The notes under the pieces: generated by a model
Database searches by the model: none
The model's input: the letters and a program-made list of their open reading frames with translations, nothing else
Told to the model about the DNA's origin: nothing
Part shown: positions 26,813 to 34,817 of the stretch, one piece after another
Layout of the letters: each line of letters starts with the position of its first letter
Position numbering within the stretch: the first letter of the stretch is position 1
Source of the DNA: G963701675 sp963701675
Lineage (GTDB): Bacteria > Planctomycetota > Planctomycetia > Gemmatales > Gemmataceae
Assembly (NCBI GenBank): GCA_963701675.1
Contig: OY969623.1
Span: 7,688,001-7,752,000, forward strand
Direction of reading: 5' to 3'
Length of the DNA: 64,000 nucleotides
Position numbers and translations under genes: made by a program

Positions 26813-27913
26813 CTACAGTGACGAGCATTGTGCTCGCCATCGGAGCCAGTGGTCTACCAGGACCAGGGCCATCATTGCCTCGCCCATCACCACAAAGCGC
26901 GGAAGAAGACATGGATCGTGCCGCCCGCGGACAAGGATTTCGGTGGGATCTCCGGCGCGAGTTACGGTTCGTTGTTGCTGCGGGATGCTGCTTGTGGGTT
27001 TGACGGCAACTCGACATACGATCGGGGTTCCGCTGCTGATTCCGCCGAGCATTCCGCCGTGGCGATTGGTTTCCGTGGTGATCTGCCGCTCTGCGACGTT
27101 GGCCTTCGGGACAAACGCATCGTTGTTCGTGCTTCCGCGGGCGGTCGCCACGGCAAAGCCGGCGCCGTACTCGAACGCAACCACTGCGGGAAGCGACATC
27201 AGGCCCTTGGCAAGGTCGGCCTTCAACTTGTCGAAGACGGGTTCACCCAGGCCCGCCGGCACTCCCGTCGCCACGAGTTCGCAAACCCCCCCGATGGAAT
27301 CCTGATCTTTTCGGACTTCTTCGATCAACGCGATCATTCGTTCGGCGGCAGCGGCATCGGGACAGCGAACCGGATTGGCTTCGATTTGTTCCAGCGTGAT
27401 CCGTGTCGGATCGGCGATGGCTACGGACACGTCGCCGACTCGCGTCACGTAACCGAGAACGGCGATCTTATGGCGTGCGAGTAGCTTCTTGGCAATTGCG
27501 CCCGCCGCGACTCGGCAAATTGTTTCCCGCGCGCTGGAACGACCGCCGCCACGATAGTCGCGGAAGCCAAACTTGGCGTCGAACGTGAAGTCGGCATGAC
27601 CGGGGCGATACTTATCCTTGATGTCCTGGTAGTCCTGGCTTCGTTGATCGCTGTTGCGGAAGAGGATGCTGATGGGTGTGCCATCCGTCTTGCCTTCGAA
27701 CACCCCGGACCAAATCTCGGGAACGTCCTCCTCGCTTCGCTGTGTCACCAGTTTGGATTGACCGGGTCGTCGGCGTCGGAGATCGGGTAACAGATCCGAT
27801 TCGTCAAGCGGTAAGCCGGGCGGACAGCCGTCGATGATGGCGACATACCCTGGCCCGTGGCTCACGCCGGCGGTGGTAACACGAAACAATTCGCCGAAGG
27901 AATTGCCTGGCAT
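26813..27913 (-). CDS. aroC: Chorismate synthase
   Basis: Makes chorismate from EPSP with reduced FMN. The 366 residues start MPGNSFGELFRVTTAGVSHGPGYVAIIDG, close to the family start MxGNSFGxLFxxTTxGESHG. Later come the first signature SQDYQDIKDKYRPGHADFT, GGGRSSARETICRVAAGAIAKK, FEYGAGF and the Asn/Ser-rich NNDAFVP followed by TNRHGGMLGGISSGTPI. I place the start at 27913 instead of 27931. The gene is upstream of tkt with about 95 bp between them and is divergent from the gene at 28034. Confidence 0.94.
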   Translation of the reverse strand: MPGNSFGELFRVTTAGVSHGPGYVAIIDGCPPGLPLDESDLLPDLRRRRPGQSKLVTQRSEEDVPEIWSGVFEGKTDGTPISILFRNSDQRSQDYQDIKDKYRPGHADFTFDAKFGFRDYRGGGRSSARETICRVAAGAIAKKLLARHKIAVLGYVTRVGDVSVAIADPTRITLEQIEANPVRCPDAAAAERMIALIEEVRKDQDSIGGVCELVATGVPAGLGEPVFDKLKADLAKGLMSLPAVVAFEYGAGFAVATARGSTNNDAFVPKANVAERQITTETNRHGGMLGGISSGTPIVCRVAVKPTSSIPQQQRTVTRAGDPTEILVRGRHDPCLLPRFVVMGEAMMALVLVDHWLRWRAQCSSL

Positions 27914-28033
27914 CGGGTCATTATAACGCAATACGTCACGACGTTGGCGACGCAGTTGCTGGTCTGCGTCAACGCGCGCGGTACATTGTTGGCTGGGAGG
28001 CTTTTGCGCATCAAATACACCGGAGTCGATGGT

Positions 28034-28504
28034 ATGCGATTGGCATTGCTTGTTCTTCTAGGCTTCACTTCGGCCCTCGTCGCACAAACACCGAAGGATG
28101 CGAAACCGGTCAAGCGTTACGGTGTCGAACCCGATTTGCTGGCGTACCCTCAAAGCCAGCCGAAAGAGACGCTGGGGTCGGTTCTGAAAGCCATTGATGG
28201 CAATCAGATCAATTACCTGTTGGCCCAGTTGGCCGATCCGCAATGGGTCGATCAACGGGTGAAGGACGTGCACGGCGGAAAGTTCGAGGCGTTCGTTGCG
28301 GAAACGGCAAGCAAATTGGCTGCCGATCGTGCCAGCATCAAGGAACTCCAGCGGTTTTTGCTCGAAGGGGAGTGGGAAGCTTCCGACATGGCGGCGAGTG
28401 CCCAGCTCAAGGATGTCCCGAACCGGCGGGTTTACATGCGCAAGATCGACGGCCGATGGTTTCTCGAATCCCGACAGACTCCGACCGAAAGCAAAGAGAA
28501 ATGA
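28034..28504 (+). CDS. Secreted protein of unknown function
   Basis: 156 residues. It has a signal peptide (RLALLVLLGFTSALVAQ), starting at ATG 28034 after CGGAG. The mature part (YPQSQPKETLGSVLKAIDGNQINYLLAQLADPQWVDQRV...) is helical. Near the end VPNRRVYMRKIDGRWFLESRQ resembles a conserved beta pair. It precedes ltaE by one base, so the two are likely co-transcribed. The family was not recognised, but similar short proteins occur in planctomycetes. Confidence 0.68.
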   Translation: MRLALLVLLGFTSALVAQTPKDAKPVKRYGVEPDLLAYPQSQPKETLGSVLKAIDGNQINYLLAQLADPQWVDQRVKDVHGGKFEAFVAETASKLAADRASIKELQRFLLEGEWEASDMAASAQLKDVPNRRVYMRKIDGRWFLESRQTPTESKEK

Positions 28505-28505
28505 A

Positions 28506-29564
28506 ATGGTCGACCCAACGGTTGATTTGCGGAGCGATACGGTAACGCGACCGACACCGGGAATGCGGGCCGCCATGAATGCCGCGCCGGTGGGCGACGA
28601 TGTGTTTGGAGAAGACCCGACCGTCAACCGACTTCAAGAGCGTGTCGCGGCCCTCTTGGGCAAAGAAGCGGCGTTGTTCGTGCCGTCCGGGACGATGTCG
28701 AATCAAATCGCCGTCAAGGTGCATACGCAGCCGGGTGACGAGTTGCTTTGTGAATCCAACTGTCACATCTACCATCACGAAGCCGGCGGACCGGCCGTGC
28801 TCAGCGGCGTCATGTGCCGAACGATCGAAGGCGATCACGGAGTTCTCGAGGTCGGGCAACTGGAAGACAAGATCCGTCCGGATGACGAACACCTGGTTCG
28901 AACACGGCTTGTCTGTCTGGAGAACACCCACAATCGCGGCGGCGGCAGAGTTTATCCGCTGGAGAAGATCCGCGCGATTAGCGCCTGGGCGCGGCGGCAT
29001 GGATTGGCGATGCATTTGGATGGCGCTCGCTTGTGGAACGCGGTTGTCGAAAGCGGCGTGGCGGCCGTCGAGTGGGGTCGCCATTTCGATACCGTGTCGG
29101 TCTGTTTCAGCAAAGGCTTGGGGGCGCCCGTGGGTTCGGCGCTGGCCGGGCCTCGCGATTTGATTGCGCGGGCTCGCCGGATTCGGAAGTTGTTCGGCGG
29201 CGGCATGCGGCAGGCCGGTGTGATTGCCGCAGCGGCCATCTACGCGCTCGACAACCACATCGATCGGTTGGCTGACGACCACCGCCACGCCCGCGTGATT
29301 TCCGAAGCCATTGCCGACGCCCCCGGGATGCGACTCGTCCCGCCGACCGTTGAGTCCAACCTGGTTTGGTTCGAAGTCGACGCCGATCTCGGGACGGAAA
29401 ATGAAGTAGCCGATGCCTTCAAGGAGCGTGGCATACTCGTGTTTGCGGCCAGTAAGCAAACGCTTCGCGCCTGTACGCACCTGGATGTTTCGGCTTCTCA
29501 GGCGGAGCGCGCCGCGGATGCCGTTCGACAAATCGTGAAACATCCAGTGAGAACCGCTCGGTGA
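28506..29564 (+). CDS. ltaE: Low-specificity threonine aldolase
   Basis: A PLP enzyme that splits threonine and allo-threonine into glycine and acetaldehyde. The 352 residues begin DPTVDLRSDTVTRPTPGMRAAM and have VGDDVFGEDPTVNRLQE, HLDGARLWNA with the PLP-binding Asp, and the Schiff-base lysine in VSVCFSKGLGAPVGS. ATG 28506 lies directly after the TGA of the upstream gene; the open frame reaching back to 28296 is out of keeping with the family. Endonuclease V follows 7 bp later. Confidence 0.92.
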   Translation: MVDPTVDLRSDTVTRPTPGMRAAMNAAPVGDDVFGEDPTVNRLQERVAALLGKEAALFVPSGTMSNQIAVKVHTQPGDELLCESNCHIYHHEAGGPAVLSGVMCRTIEGDHGVLEVGQLEDKIRPDDEHLVRTRLVCLENTHNRGGGRVYPLEKIRAISAWARRHGLAMHLDGARLWNAVVESGVAAVEWGRHFDTVSVCFSKGLGAPVGSALAGPRDLIARARRIRKLFGGGMRQAGVIAAAAIYALDNHIDRLADDHRHARVISEAIADAPGMRLVPPTVESNLVWFEVDADLGTENEVADAFKERGILVFAASKQTLRACTHLDVSASQAERAADAVRQIVKHPVRTAR

Positions 29565-29570
29565 CGGGGC

Positions 29571-30287
29571 ATGCGGATCCGCAAGCTTCACTCGTGGAAC
29601 TTGACGCCTAAGGAGGCGGTGACACTCCAACGCGAGTTGGCCGGTCAGATCGAAGCCCGGACGCCGTTAAGATCCGTCAAGCTTATCGCCGGCACTGATT
29701 GTTCCTACCAGCGATTCTCCAGCACCTTTCACGCATCGGCCGTGGTACTTCGAGTACCGGATATGGAGATTGTGGAGACGGCCGCGTCGGTCGCAGAGGT
29801 TCATTTTCCGTATGTGCCGGGTTTACTTTCGTTTCGCGAAGCCCCGATTATCCTCGAAACGTTGGCCAAACTTCGCTGCGAACCGGACGTCGTGTTCATC
29901 GACGGCCAGGGGCTTGCCCATCCGCGACGCTTCGGCATTGCGTCCCATGTTGGACTCTGGTTGGATCGTCCGTGCATTGGCGTGGCGAAGTCGCTGCTCA
30001 CTGGTGAGTTTGGCGAGTTGGGTCTTGAAGCCGGCGCCACCGCCCCGCTTATCGACCGAGGCGACCTGGTCGGGCGTGCTTTGCGGACCAAAACGCGCGT
30101 GAAACCGGTTTTCGTCACGGTTGGGCATCGCATAAATCTTGCGAGCGCGGTTCGAATAGTACGGAGCGCTTGCCGCGGGTATCGCATTCCCGAACCCACC
30201 CGGCAAGCGCACCTTCACGTCAACGCCCTTCGGCGGTCTTTTCAGTGCGGAAGCAACACGTCCACCGACGAAATTGGCTTGCGATAG
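29571..30287 (+). CDS. nfi: Endonuclease V
   Basis: Cuts DNA next to deaminated bases, mainly inosine. The 238 residues contain the signature GTDCSYQ with the metal Asp, VPGLLSFREAPIIL with the catalytic Glu, and VFIDGQGLAHPRRFGIASHVG with the second Asp. CIGVAKSLLTGEF follows. The tail after about residue 215 (RRSFQCGSNTSTDEIGLR) looks unstructured. It is 7 bp downstream of ltaE. Its role in repairing base deamination is of interest because two CpG-type nonsense changes are seen in this window; that link is only a thought. Confidence 0.92.
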   Translation: MRIRKLHSWNLTPKEAVTLQRELAGQIEARTPLRSVKLIAGTDCSYQRFSSTFHASAVVLRVPDMEIVETAASVAEVHFPYVPGLLSFREAPIILETLAKLRCEPDVVFIDGQGLAHPRRFGIASHVGLWLDRPCIGVAKSLLTGEFGELGLEAGATAPLIDRGDLVGRALRTKTRVKPVFVTVGHRINLASAVRIVRSACRGYRIPEPTRQAHLHVNALRRSFQCGSNTSTDEIGLR

Positions 30288-30355
30288 GAACGCGTCCCTG
30301 AGTATCATAACCGCAATCGACTCCTTCCTTTGACTCGAACTCGCAAGGCTCACCC

Positions 30356-31678
30356 ATGGCAGTTATGAAAATCAAATGCCCGAGCTGCACGGCTTCTCTA
30401 AAATCCGGCGCGGTGATCGCGGTCGGAACCAAGATCAAGTGCCCGAAATGCGGCGGCGGTTTCGTCTATTCACCCGAAGAGGAAACCGCCGAGTACGCGG
30501 AGGTTGCTGAACGCGATGATGAGGTGGACGAAGAGGAAGAACAGGAAGAACAGGAGGAGGTTCGTCCGAAGAAACGCTTGAAGAAGAAAAAGCGCAAGGA
30601 CAACAAGCTTGTCGTCATGGCGATAAGCATTGGCGCCGCGGTAGTGCTTCTCGCCGGCGGCGGATACGCGGCCTATCGCTTTCTGCGGACGCCGGACTTC
30701 GCAGAGCCGCTCGCGTTTGTGCCGGCAAGTAGCAATGTAATCATTGGCGCCGATGTGGAACGGCTGGTTACCACGCTCGGCATGCAATCACAGATCGAGC
30801 AATTCTTGAGCCAGGGGAATACCGGTTTCACGGAGGCGGAGTGCAAGCAACAAACCGGTTTAGAATTCCTGGAACTCTTCAACCAAGTCACGATTGCGGT
30901 GGATTCGTCATCGGGTGGGGCGGGTTTGGCGAATCCGAAGGCGGTTACCATCGTTCGGAGTAAGGTTCCGTTCAGTCCCAGTAAGGTGGAGAAGCTCTTG
31001 AAACTCCGGGAGCCGACTCGCCTCAATGGTCGAAAGTACTACACCCGCAATGACAACGCCAGTGTCCAAAAAGTATTCATGCCATCCTCACGCCTCATCG
31101 TCATCGTCGATTCGGGTGCGCAAAACGAGCTTAATGCCATCATCGGCGCTGACGGGACGAAGATGGCGGTGTCGGCTGCTTTGCAGACTAAGGTGGAGTC
31201 ATCGCGGCAGAACGAGATCTGGGCAGTCGCAACTATTGACACGAACTTACGAAACATGCTGGCCGCCGCGGGCACGCAGCCGGACGCAAGGGATTCCAAG
31301 CAATTCTTCGCCGCCCTTCAACATGTCACGGGCGCGGGCGTCTGGCTGAACTCGGAAGGCGGGCAGGTAAAACTAAACGCCCACATCGAATGTGACAGTG
31401 CCTCCGCAGCCGCGTTGCTTTCGAGTGAATGGCAGAAGTCGTTTGAGAAGGAAACCAAAGGACTTGGCGGCGCCGCCAAGCTAGCCGTGGGGTTGGCGAT
31501 GATGCCGCCCTCGGCCCAGACGGTCGTTCGTGAACTCATCCAGAGCATACGCTTTGGAACGCAAGGTTCATCCGCGACACTCTACTGCGCGGCGAGTCTT
31601 CAGGCCGTCCTCACCGCAATAACAGAGTTGCAACAGTTCGCGGCCGCCCTTTCGAATGCGGGAAGGCGCGGCGGTTGA
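30356..31678 (+). CDS. Zinc-ribbon and single-pass membrane protein of unknown function
   Basis: 440 residues. An N-terminal MJ0042-like zinc finger (IKCPSCTASLKSGAVIAVGTK, then KCPKCGGGF) is followed by a Glu-rich acidic stretch and a KKRLKKKKRKDNK basic cluster. A membrane helix (VVMAISIGAAVVLLAGGGYAAYRF) leads to a large domain. That domain starts FAEPLAFVPASSNVIIGADVERL and has repeated beta-helix features. The architecture recurs in planctomycetes. The outer domain is probably periplasmic. AAGG lies 7 bp before the ATG. Function is unknown. Confidence 0.72.
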   Translation: MAVMKIKCPSCTASLKSGAVIAVGTKIKCPKCGGGFVYSPEEETAEYAEVAERDDEVDEEEEQEEQEEVRPKKRLKKKKRKDNKLVVMAISIGAAVVLLAGGGYAAYRFLRTPDFAEPLAFVPASSNVIIGADVERLVTTLGMQSQIEQFLSQGNTGFTEAECKQQTGLEFLELFNQVTIAVDSSSGGAGLANPKAVTIVRSKVPFSPSKVEKLLKLREPTRLNGRKYYTRNDNASVQKVFMPSSRLIVIVDSGAQNELNAIIGADGTKMAVSAALQTKVESSRQNEIWAVATIDTNLRNMLAAAGTQPDARDSKQFFAALQHVTGAGVWLNSEGGQVKLNAHIECDSASAAALLSSEWQKSFEKETKGLGGAAKLAVGLAMMPPSAQTVVRELIQSIRFGTQGSSATLYCAASLQAVLTAITELQQFAAALSNAGRRGG

Positions 31679-31778
31679 TCCTCCACTTAGTCGCCATCCG
31701 CAAACCGGGCTTGCTCCATTTCTTCGATTTCGCGATGATTTGCCGCCTCATTGTCCCTGTCGTCGGCCGGCGAGGACG

Positions 31779-31784
31779 TATAAT
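31779..31784 (+). promoter_or_regulatory. TATAAT -10 box upstream of the anti-sigma gene
   Basis: A perfect TATAAT lies 33 bp before the ATG at 31818. TTGTCC at 31751-31756 would leave a 22-bp spacer, too long for a normal -35 partner, so only the -10 box is supported. Confidence 0.4.
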
Positions 31785-31817
31785 GAAATCAGAGAGCCGA
31801 TCTCGCGAGCAAGCTAA

Positions 31818-32264
31818 ATGAGCCATCAACTCCACGCCCCTCTCACGCTGACGATGCCGAGCGACTTGTGCCTCGTGCCGATCGCGCGTGGTTTCGTTGA
31901 GGCATTCTGCCAGGTCGCCGGGTTGGATCAATCGACGACCAACGCCGTGGTACTGGCCACCAACGAGGCGACGCACAACATTCTGCGGCATGCCCATCGA
32001 AATCATCCGGAAGCATCGGTTCAAATCCAGTGCCGACTGTGTGACGGCGCCATTGAGATATGCCTTCTTGACGAAGGCGAACCGTTCGACCTAGCGTCAG
32101 TGCCGCACCTCGATCCGTCGGAGGTTCGGCTCGGCGGCCGCGGCGTGTTTTTGATGCGAACCTTGATGGACGAATTGAACTGCCTCCCGCGTGGCTCACG
32201 TGGCAACACCCTTCGCATGGTCAAGCGCTGTCAGCCGGCTAGCGCTGGTTCGCACGCGGTTTAG
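31818..32264 (+). CDS. Anti-sigma regulatory factor, serine-protein-kinase-like (RsbW/SpoIIAB type)
   Basis: 148 residues with the GHKL ATPase fold of anti-sigma kinases. The N-box is NAVVLATNEATHNILRHAH, followed by GAIEICLLDEGEPFD (Asp-x-Gly G1 box) and GGRGVFLMRTLMDEL. Such proteins bind a sigma factor and phosphorylate an antagonist. No partner sigma or antagonist gene is seen nearby, so the partner must be elsewhere. The FlgM-like gene downstream (32657) is another possible anti-sigma protein. Confidence 0.82.
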   Translation: MSHQLHAPLTLTMPSDLCLVPIARGFVEAFCQVAGLDQSTTNAVVLATNEATHNILRHAHRNHPEASVQIQCRLCDGAIEICLLDEGEPFDLASVPHLDPSEVRLGGRGVFLMRTLMDELNCLPRGSRGNTLRMVKRCQPASAGSHAV

Positions 32265-32656
32265 TCCGGATTCGATGCGCCTTCCCATCTTTCCCATCTT
32301 TTTGTGTGCCTGGCATGTCGAGTGCAATGCATTCGCTGGGCCATTCGTGATTCAATCCAGGCCGGCCCGGTCGCAATATTGCCTAAACCTTCCGGCCTGT
32401 CACGACGATAATTGGAACTAGGATCGGATGAGTGAGCAAATGAACACGAGGGTCGCACAGCCGATCAACGTTAAATTCAACGCAGGTTATCAAACATGCA
32501 ATGCTTGCAGAATTTGAACTGCGGCAGGTAATGGCCTCAACTTCATGTCATGTGGCCATTGATTTCAATGCACGATTGTTCTTAAGATGACCCTGTCTCG
32601 TAACGCCGCCCCGCTTCACATCTACCCGCGACGGCGGCCAAAGGAGGAGCCCCCAC
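32265..32656. other. Intergenic region before the FlgM-like gene
   Basis: About 390 bp with no coding frame that I can support. It contains an 8-bp inverted repeat CAGGCCGG (32358-32365) and CCGGCCTG (32392-32399), with the palindrome GCAATATTGC in its loop. A plausible promoter TTGATT (32559-32564), 18 bp, TAAGAT (32583-32588) lies upstream of the strong Shine-Dalgarno AAAGGAGGAG at about 32640-32649. Confidence 0.45.
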
Positions 32657-32863
32657 ATGTTAGTGCACACCCCAAGCCGGTTGGCGGGTCCCGTGACTCG
32701 TCGACGTAGTTGGTGGAACCGCAACCGACAGCGTAGCGCCGAAGCGCCCATCCGAACGGAACTAGTCGAACGGGTGCGTCGGAAAATCGCAGCTGGCACG
32801 TACGAAACCCCCGAAAAGCTCCAATTGGCACTTTCACGTTTGCTTGACGACATTGGTCGCTAA
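32657..32863 (+). CDS. FlgM-like anti-sigma-28 protein
   Basis: 68 residues. The C-terminal half (IRTELVERVRRKIAAGTYETPEKLQLALSRLL) resembles the sigma-binding helices of FlgM, where a conserved I-x-x-G-x-Y and a following helix are typical. AAAGGAGGAG gives an unusually strong ribosome site. FlgM holds the flagellar sigma factor in check, but no flagellar gene is in view. The N-terminal basic part (RRRSWWNRNRQR) is not typical. The assignment is by pattern alone. Confidence 0.6.
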   Translation: MLVHTPSRLAGPVTRRRSWWNRNRQRSAEAPIRTELVERVRRKIAAGTYETPEKLQLALSRLLDDIGR

Positions 32864-32892
32864 TCGACGACGCAAATCCACCGTCATTGCCG

Positions 32893-32921
32893 TATAATAG
32901 CTATCAAGAACAATTCTTGAT
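32893..32921 (+). promoter_or_regulatory. fur promoter with a perfect 19-bp operator-like palindrome
   Basis: A perfect TATAAT (32893-32898) is followed by ATCAAGAA-CAA-TTCTTGAT (32903-32921), a perfect 8-bp inverted repeat around 3 bp. It lies between the -10 box and the start of the Fur gene. The position would let a bound dimer block transcription, which suggests that Fur controls its own gene. Confidence 0.6.
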
Positions 32922-32939
32922 TCGGCGGTGGAGGCGGTC

Positions 32940-33428
32940 ATGCCGTTGCAAGCGCTGGCGGTAGCTCACAGTCCGGAGAGTAAGTTTCGCGAGTACTTGG
33001 CGAGCCGTCCGCGGCCGCAACGCTATACCGAGCAGCAGCGCGATATGGTGCAACACATATTCGCGCAGCACAACCATTTCGACGCGGATCAACTCATCGA
33101 GGACCTGAAGCAAAGCGGATTTCGCGTCAGCCGTGCCACCGTTTATCGTACGCTGAACAAGTTGGTGGACGCCGGGATGTTGCGCCGCCTGGAAATCGGG
33201 GCGCGTATCTTTTACGAGCACGACTACGGCTACCCGCAGCACGAGCACCTCTATTGCGAGTCGTGCCGGAAGATGATCGAGTTTCAGAGCCAGGCGCTCA
33301 ACGAGATCATCCAAGAGGAATGTCGCCGCCATAGCTTCCAGAGCAACGGCCACACGTTGGTCGTGCAAGGAATCTGTGGCGACTGCAACCGAGCGCGAGT
33401 CATGAAGCGGCGGCTTGATCTGGTTTAA
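32940..33428 (+). CDS. fur: Fur-family metal-dependent repressor
   Basis: 162 residues with a full set of Fur features. The winged helix is at YTEQQRDMVQHIFAQHNHFDADQ and FRVSRATVYRTLNKLVDAGML. The metal-site His cluster is in YPQHEHLYCESC, and the zinc pairs are CESC and CGDC. I use ATG 32940 after GGTGGAGG; GTG 32928 is the longer alternative. It ends on TAA inside the sequence TTAA, whose other strand is the stop of the PTPS gene. It differs from the second Fur-like protein at 21586, which lacks the zinc Cys pairs. Confidence 0.9.
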   Translation: MPLQALAVAHSPESKFREYLASRPRPQRYTEQQRDMVQHIFAQHNHFDADQLIEDLKQSGFRVSRATVYRTLNKLVDAGMLRRLEIGARIFYEHDYGYPQHEHLYCESCRKMIEFQSQALNEIIQEECRRHSFQSNGHTLVVQGICGDCNRARVMKRRLDLV

Positions 33429-33922
33429 CGGTTGGCAATTCTCAGCGTGTACGTCGCCGATTGGCCGGGCGTTTCCTCCACTTCGACGGATAGGCATTGC
33501 GGAACGTAGGTATGTTGCGTTTGGAGTTCCGTGCGCATTCGCTCGGCGATATAGCGCGCGAGTAACTCGGCGGTGGTGTTCTCAATCGGCAGGAGGACGC
33601 AATCGTCACGCGGGAACTCCCAGCGGCGATTTTGATAACGCACGTCCACCGCGCTCGAACTTGCCTCAACGCGAATCAACTGACTCTTGGTCGGCAGGAG
33701 CATCCGATGATCGAGGTCGGACGTGATCGATTGGAGGACGTGTTTGAGTGCGATGAAATCAAACACGTAATGATTTTCATCGAGGTTCCCGATCAATTCG
33801 ACGCCAACGCGGTAGTTATGCCCGTGCAGGCGTTCACATTGGTCTCCGGCATAGCTAATGAAATGACCCGCACAGAACCCGAGCTCATTCTTGCTCACGC
33901 GAACACTGAACTGCTCGGCCAT
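33425..33922 (-). CDS. 6-pyruvoyl-tetrahydropterin synthase/QueD family protein
   Basis: 165 residues. Zinc ligands are visible in CAGHFISY and RLHGHNYRVGVEL, and the pterin-binding Glu is in CLSVEVEETPG. The family works on dihydroneopterin triphosphate or related substrates. It stands last in the H4MPT cluster, 4 bp after the CitG-like gene, so a role in the H4MPT pterin pathway is likely; queuosine or folate synthesis cannot be excluded. The stop codon overlaps that of fur on the other strand. Confidence 0.85.
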   Translation of the reverse strand: MAEQFSVRVSKNELGFCAGHFISYAGDQCERLHGHNYRVGVELIGNLDENHYVFDFIALKHVLQSITSDLDHRMLLPTKSQLIRVEASSSAVDVRYQNRRWEFPRDDCVLLPIENTTAELLARYIAERMRTELQTQHTYVPQCLSVEVEETPGQSATYTLRIANR

Positions 33923-33926
33923 GACT

Positions 33927-34817
33927 TCATCTCGAAATACGCCAGGGATAGCGAGCCGGCAACGTTATGCTACCTTCGCGCAACGCAACGAACAAGCATG
34001 CGGTGACCAAATCGGCGGTAGTACCGGGATTTCGTGAGTTGCCTTTTTCGCGGAGCCAGCCGTCTAGTTCCTCCAGCGTGTTCCGCCCGGAAGCCGACCG
34101 CGGCCAGCCGGCGTTGATCACACGCTGGGCGCTATGTGCTGCTTCCTCGGCTTCGGCCATACCGAGCTTTCGGGCGATAAGGGTATCGGGCAGTGCCGCC
34201 ATCAACGAAAGGTGACAATGAATGATCGCATCTTCCAGGCACCCGGTTTGGCGCAGCCCGAGATTCAGCGCCTTCGTTCCATCGTGAAAGATGTCCTGAA
34301 AACCGTTGGTATATTGCAAGGCGATGGAATCGCGGTTCGCGGCGAGGGCCATAACCGACTGCAACGATTGTGTTGGAGTAGTAGCGACATCTTGTTCATC
34401 GACGCGTGCCATTCCGCCAGGCGATGCAAGCCGGATCGCCTCGTATACGGCACAAGAGTCCAGGACGCTCAAGTTGGCCAGGACCGCATGGATGCCGTCG
34501 GTTAATGCAGTGCGGCACGGCACGGCTGCCAATGGCGCCAACAATAAGACGATGCCGAGATTGGTGTTTCGGCTGACGACGCGCCGCGTCGCACGAATGG
34601 CGTCCAGGATCGTGTTGCCGACTGATCGTTCCGCTGCGATGTCAAACACGGGAGCGACGGCCGCCGCGCTGAGAAGAAAATCGTTGTACGTGGTATCGGT
34701 AAAATCGGAACTCGGGTGCACGTTGCCGGGTTTGCGCGCCGTCGCTTCCCACATACACGCAATGTGCGCGCACAAGCCGATGGACAAGTGGTCACGGGCT
34801 CTTGCTTCGGTACTCAT
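33927..34817 (-). CDS. Triphosphoribosyl-dephospho-CoA synthase-like (CitG/MdcB) protein of the H4MPT cluster
   Basis: 296 residues. The opening SIGLCAHIACMWEATARKPGNVHPSSDFTDT is the CitG pattern (E.t.tPKPGLVd), and the middle has LGIVLLLAPLAAV (as in NTnLGiiLLlaPL). Homologues lie in H4MPT gene clusters of bacteria that oxidise C1 compounds, where the exact role is not settled. The gene overlaps the RimK-like gene by 26 bp and ends 4 bp before the PTPS gene. ATG 34817 is preferred over TTG 34823. Confidence 0.78.
   Translation of the reverse strand: MSTEARARDHLSIGLCAHIACMWEATARKPGNVHPSSDFTDTTYNDFLLSAAAVAPVFDIAAERSVGNTILDAIRATRRVVSRNTNLGIVLLLAPLAAVPCRTALTDGIHAVLANLSVLDSCAVYEAIRLASPGGMARVDEQDVATTPTQSLQSVMALAANRDSIALQYTNGFQDIFHDGTKALNLGLRQTGCLEDAIIHCHLSLMAALPDTLIARKLGMAEAEEAAHSAQRVINAGWPRSASGRNTLEELDGWLREKGNSRNPGTTADLVTACLFVALREGSITLPARYPWRISR

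Noticed and set aside
28407..29630. Minus-strand frame of 407 codons over ltaE
   Set aside because: ltaE is clearly coding on the plus strand with all PLP motifs; the reverse frame has no recognisable domain.
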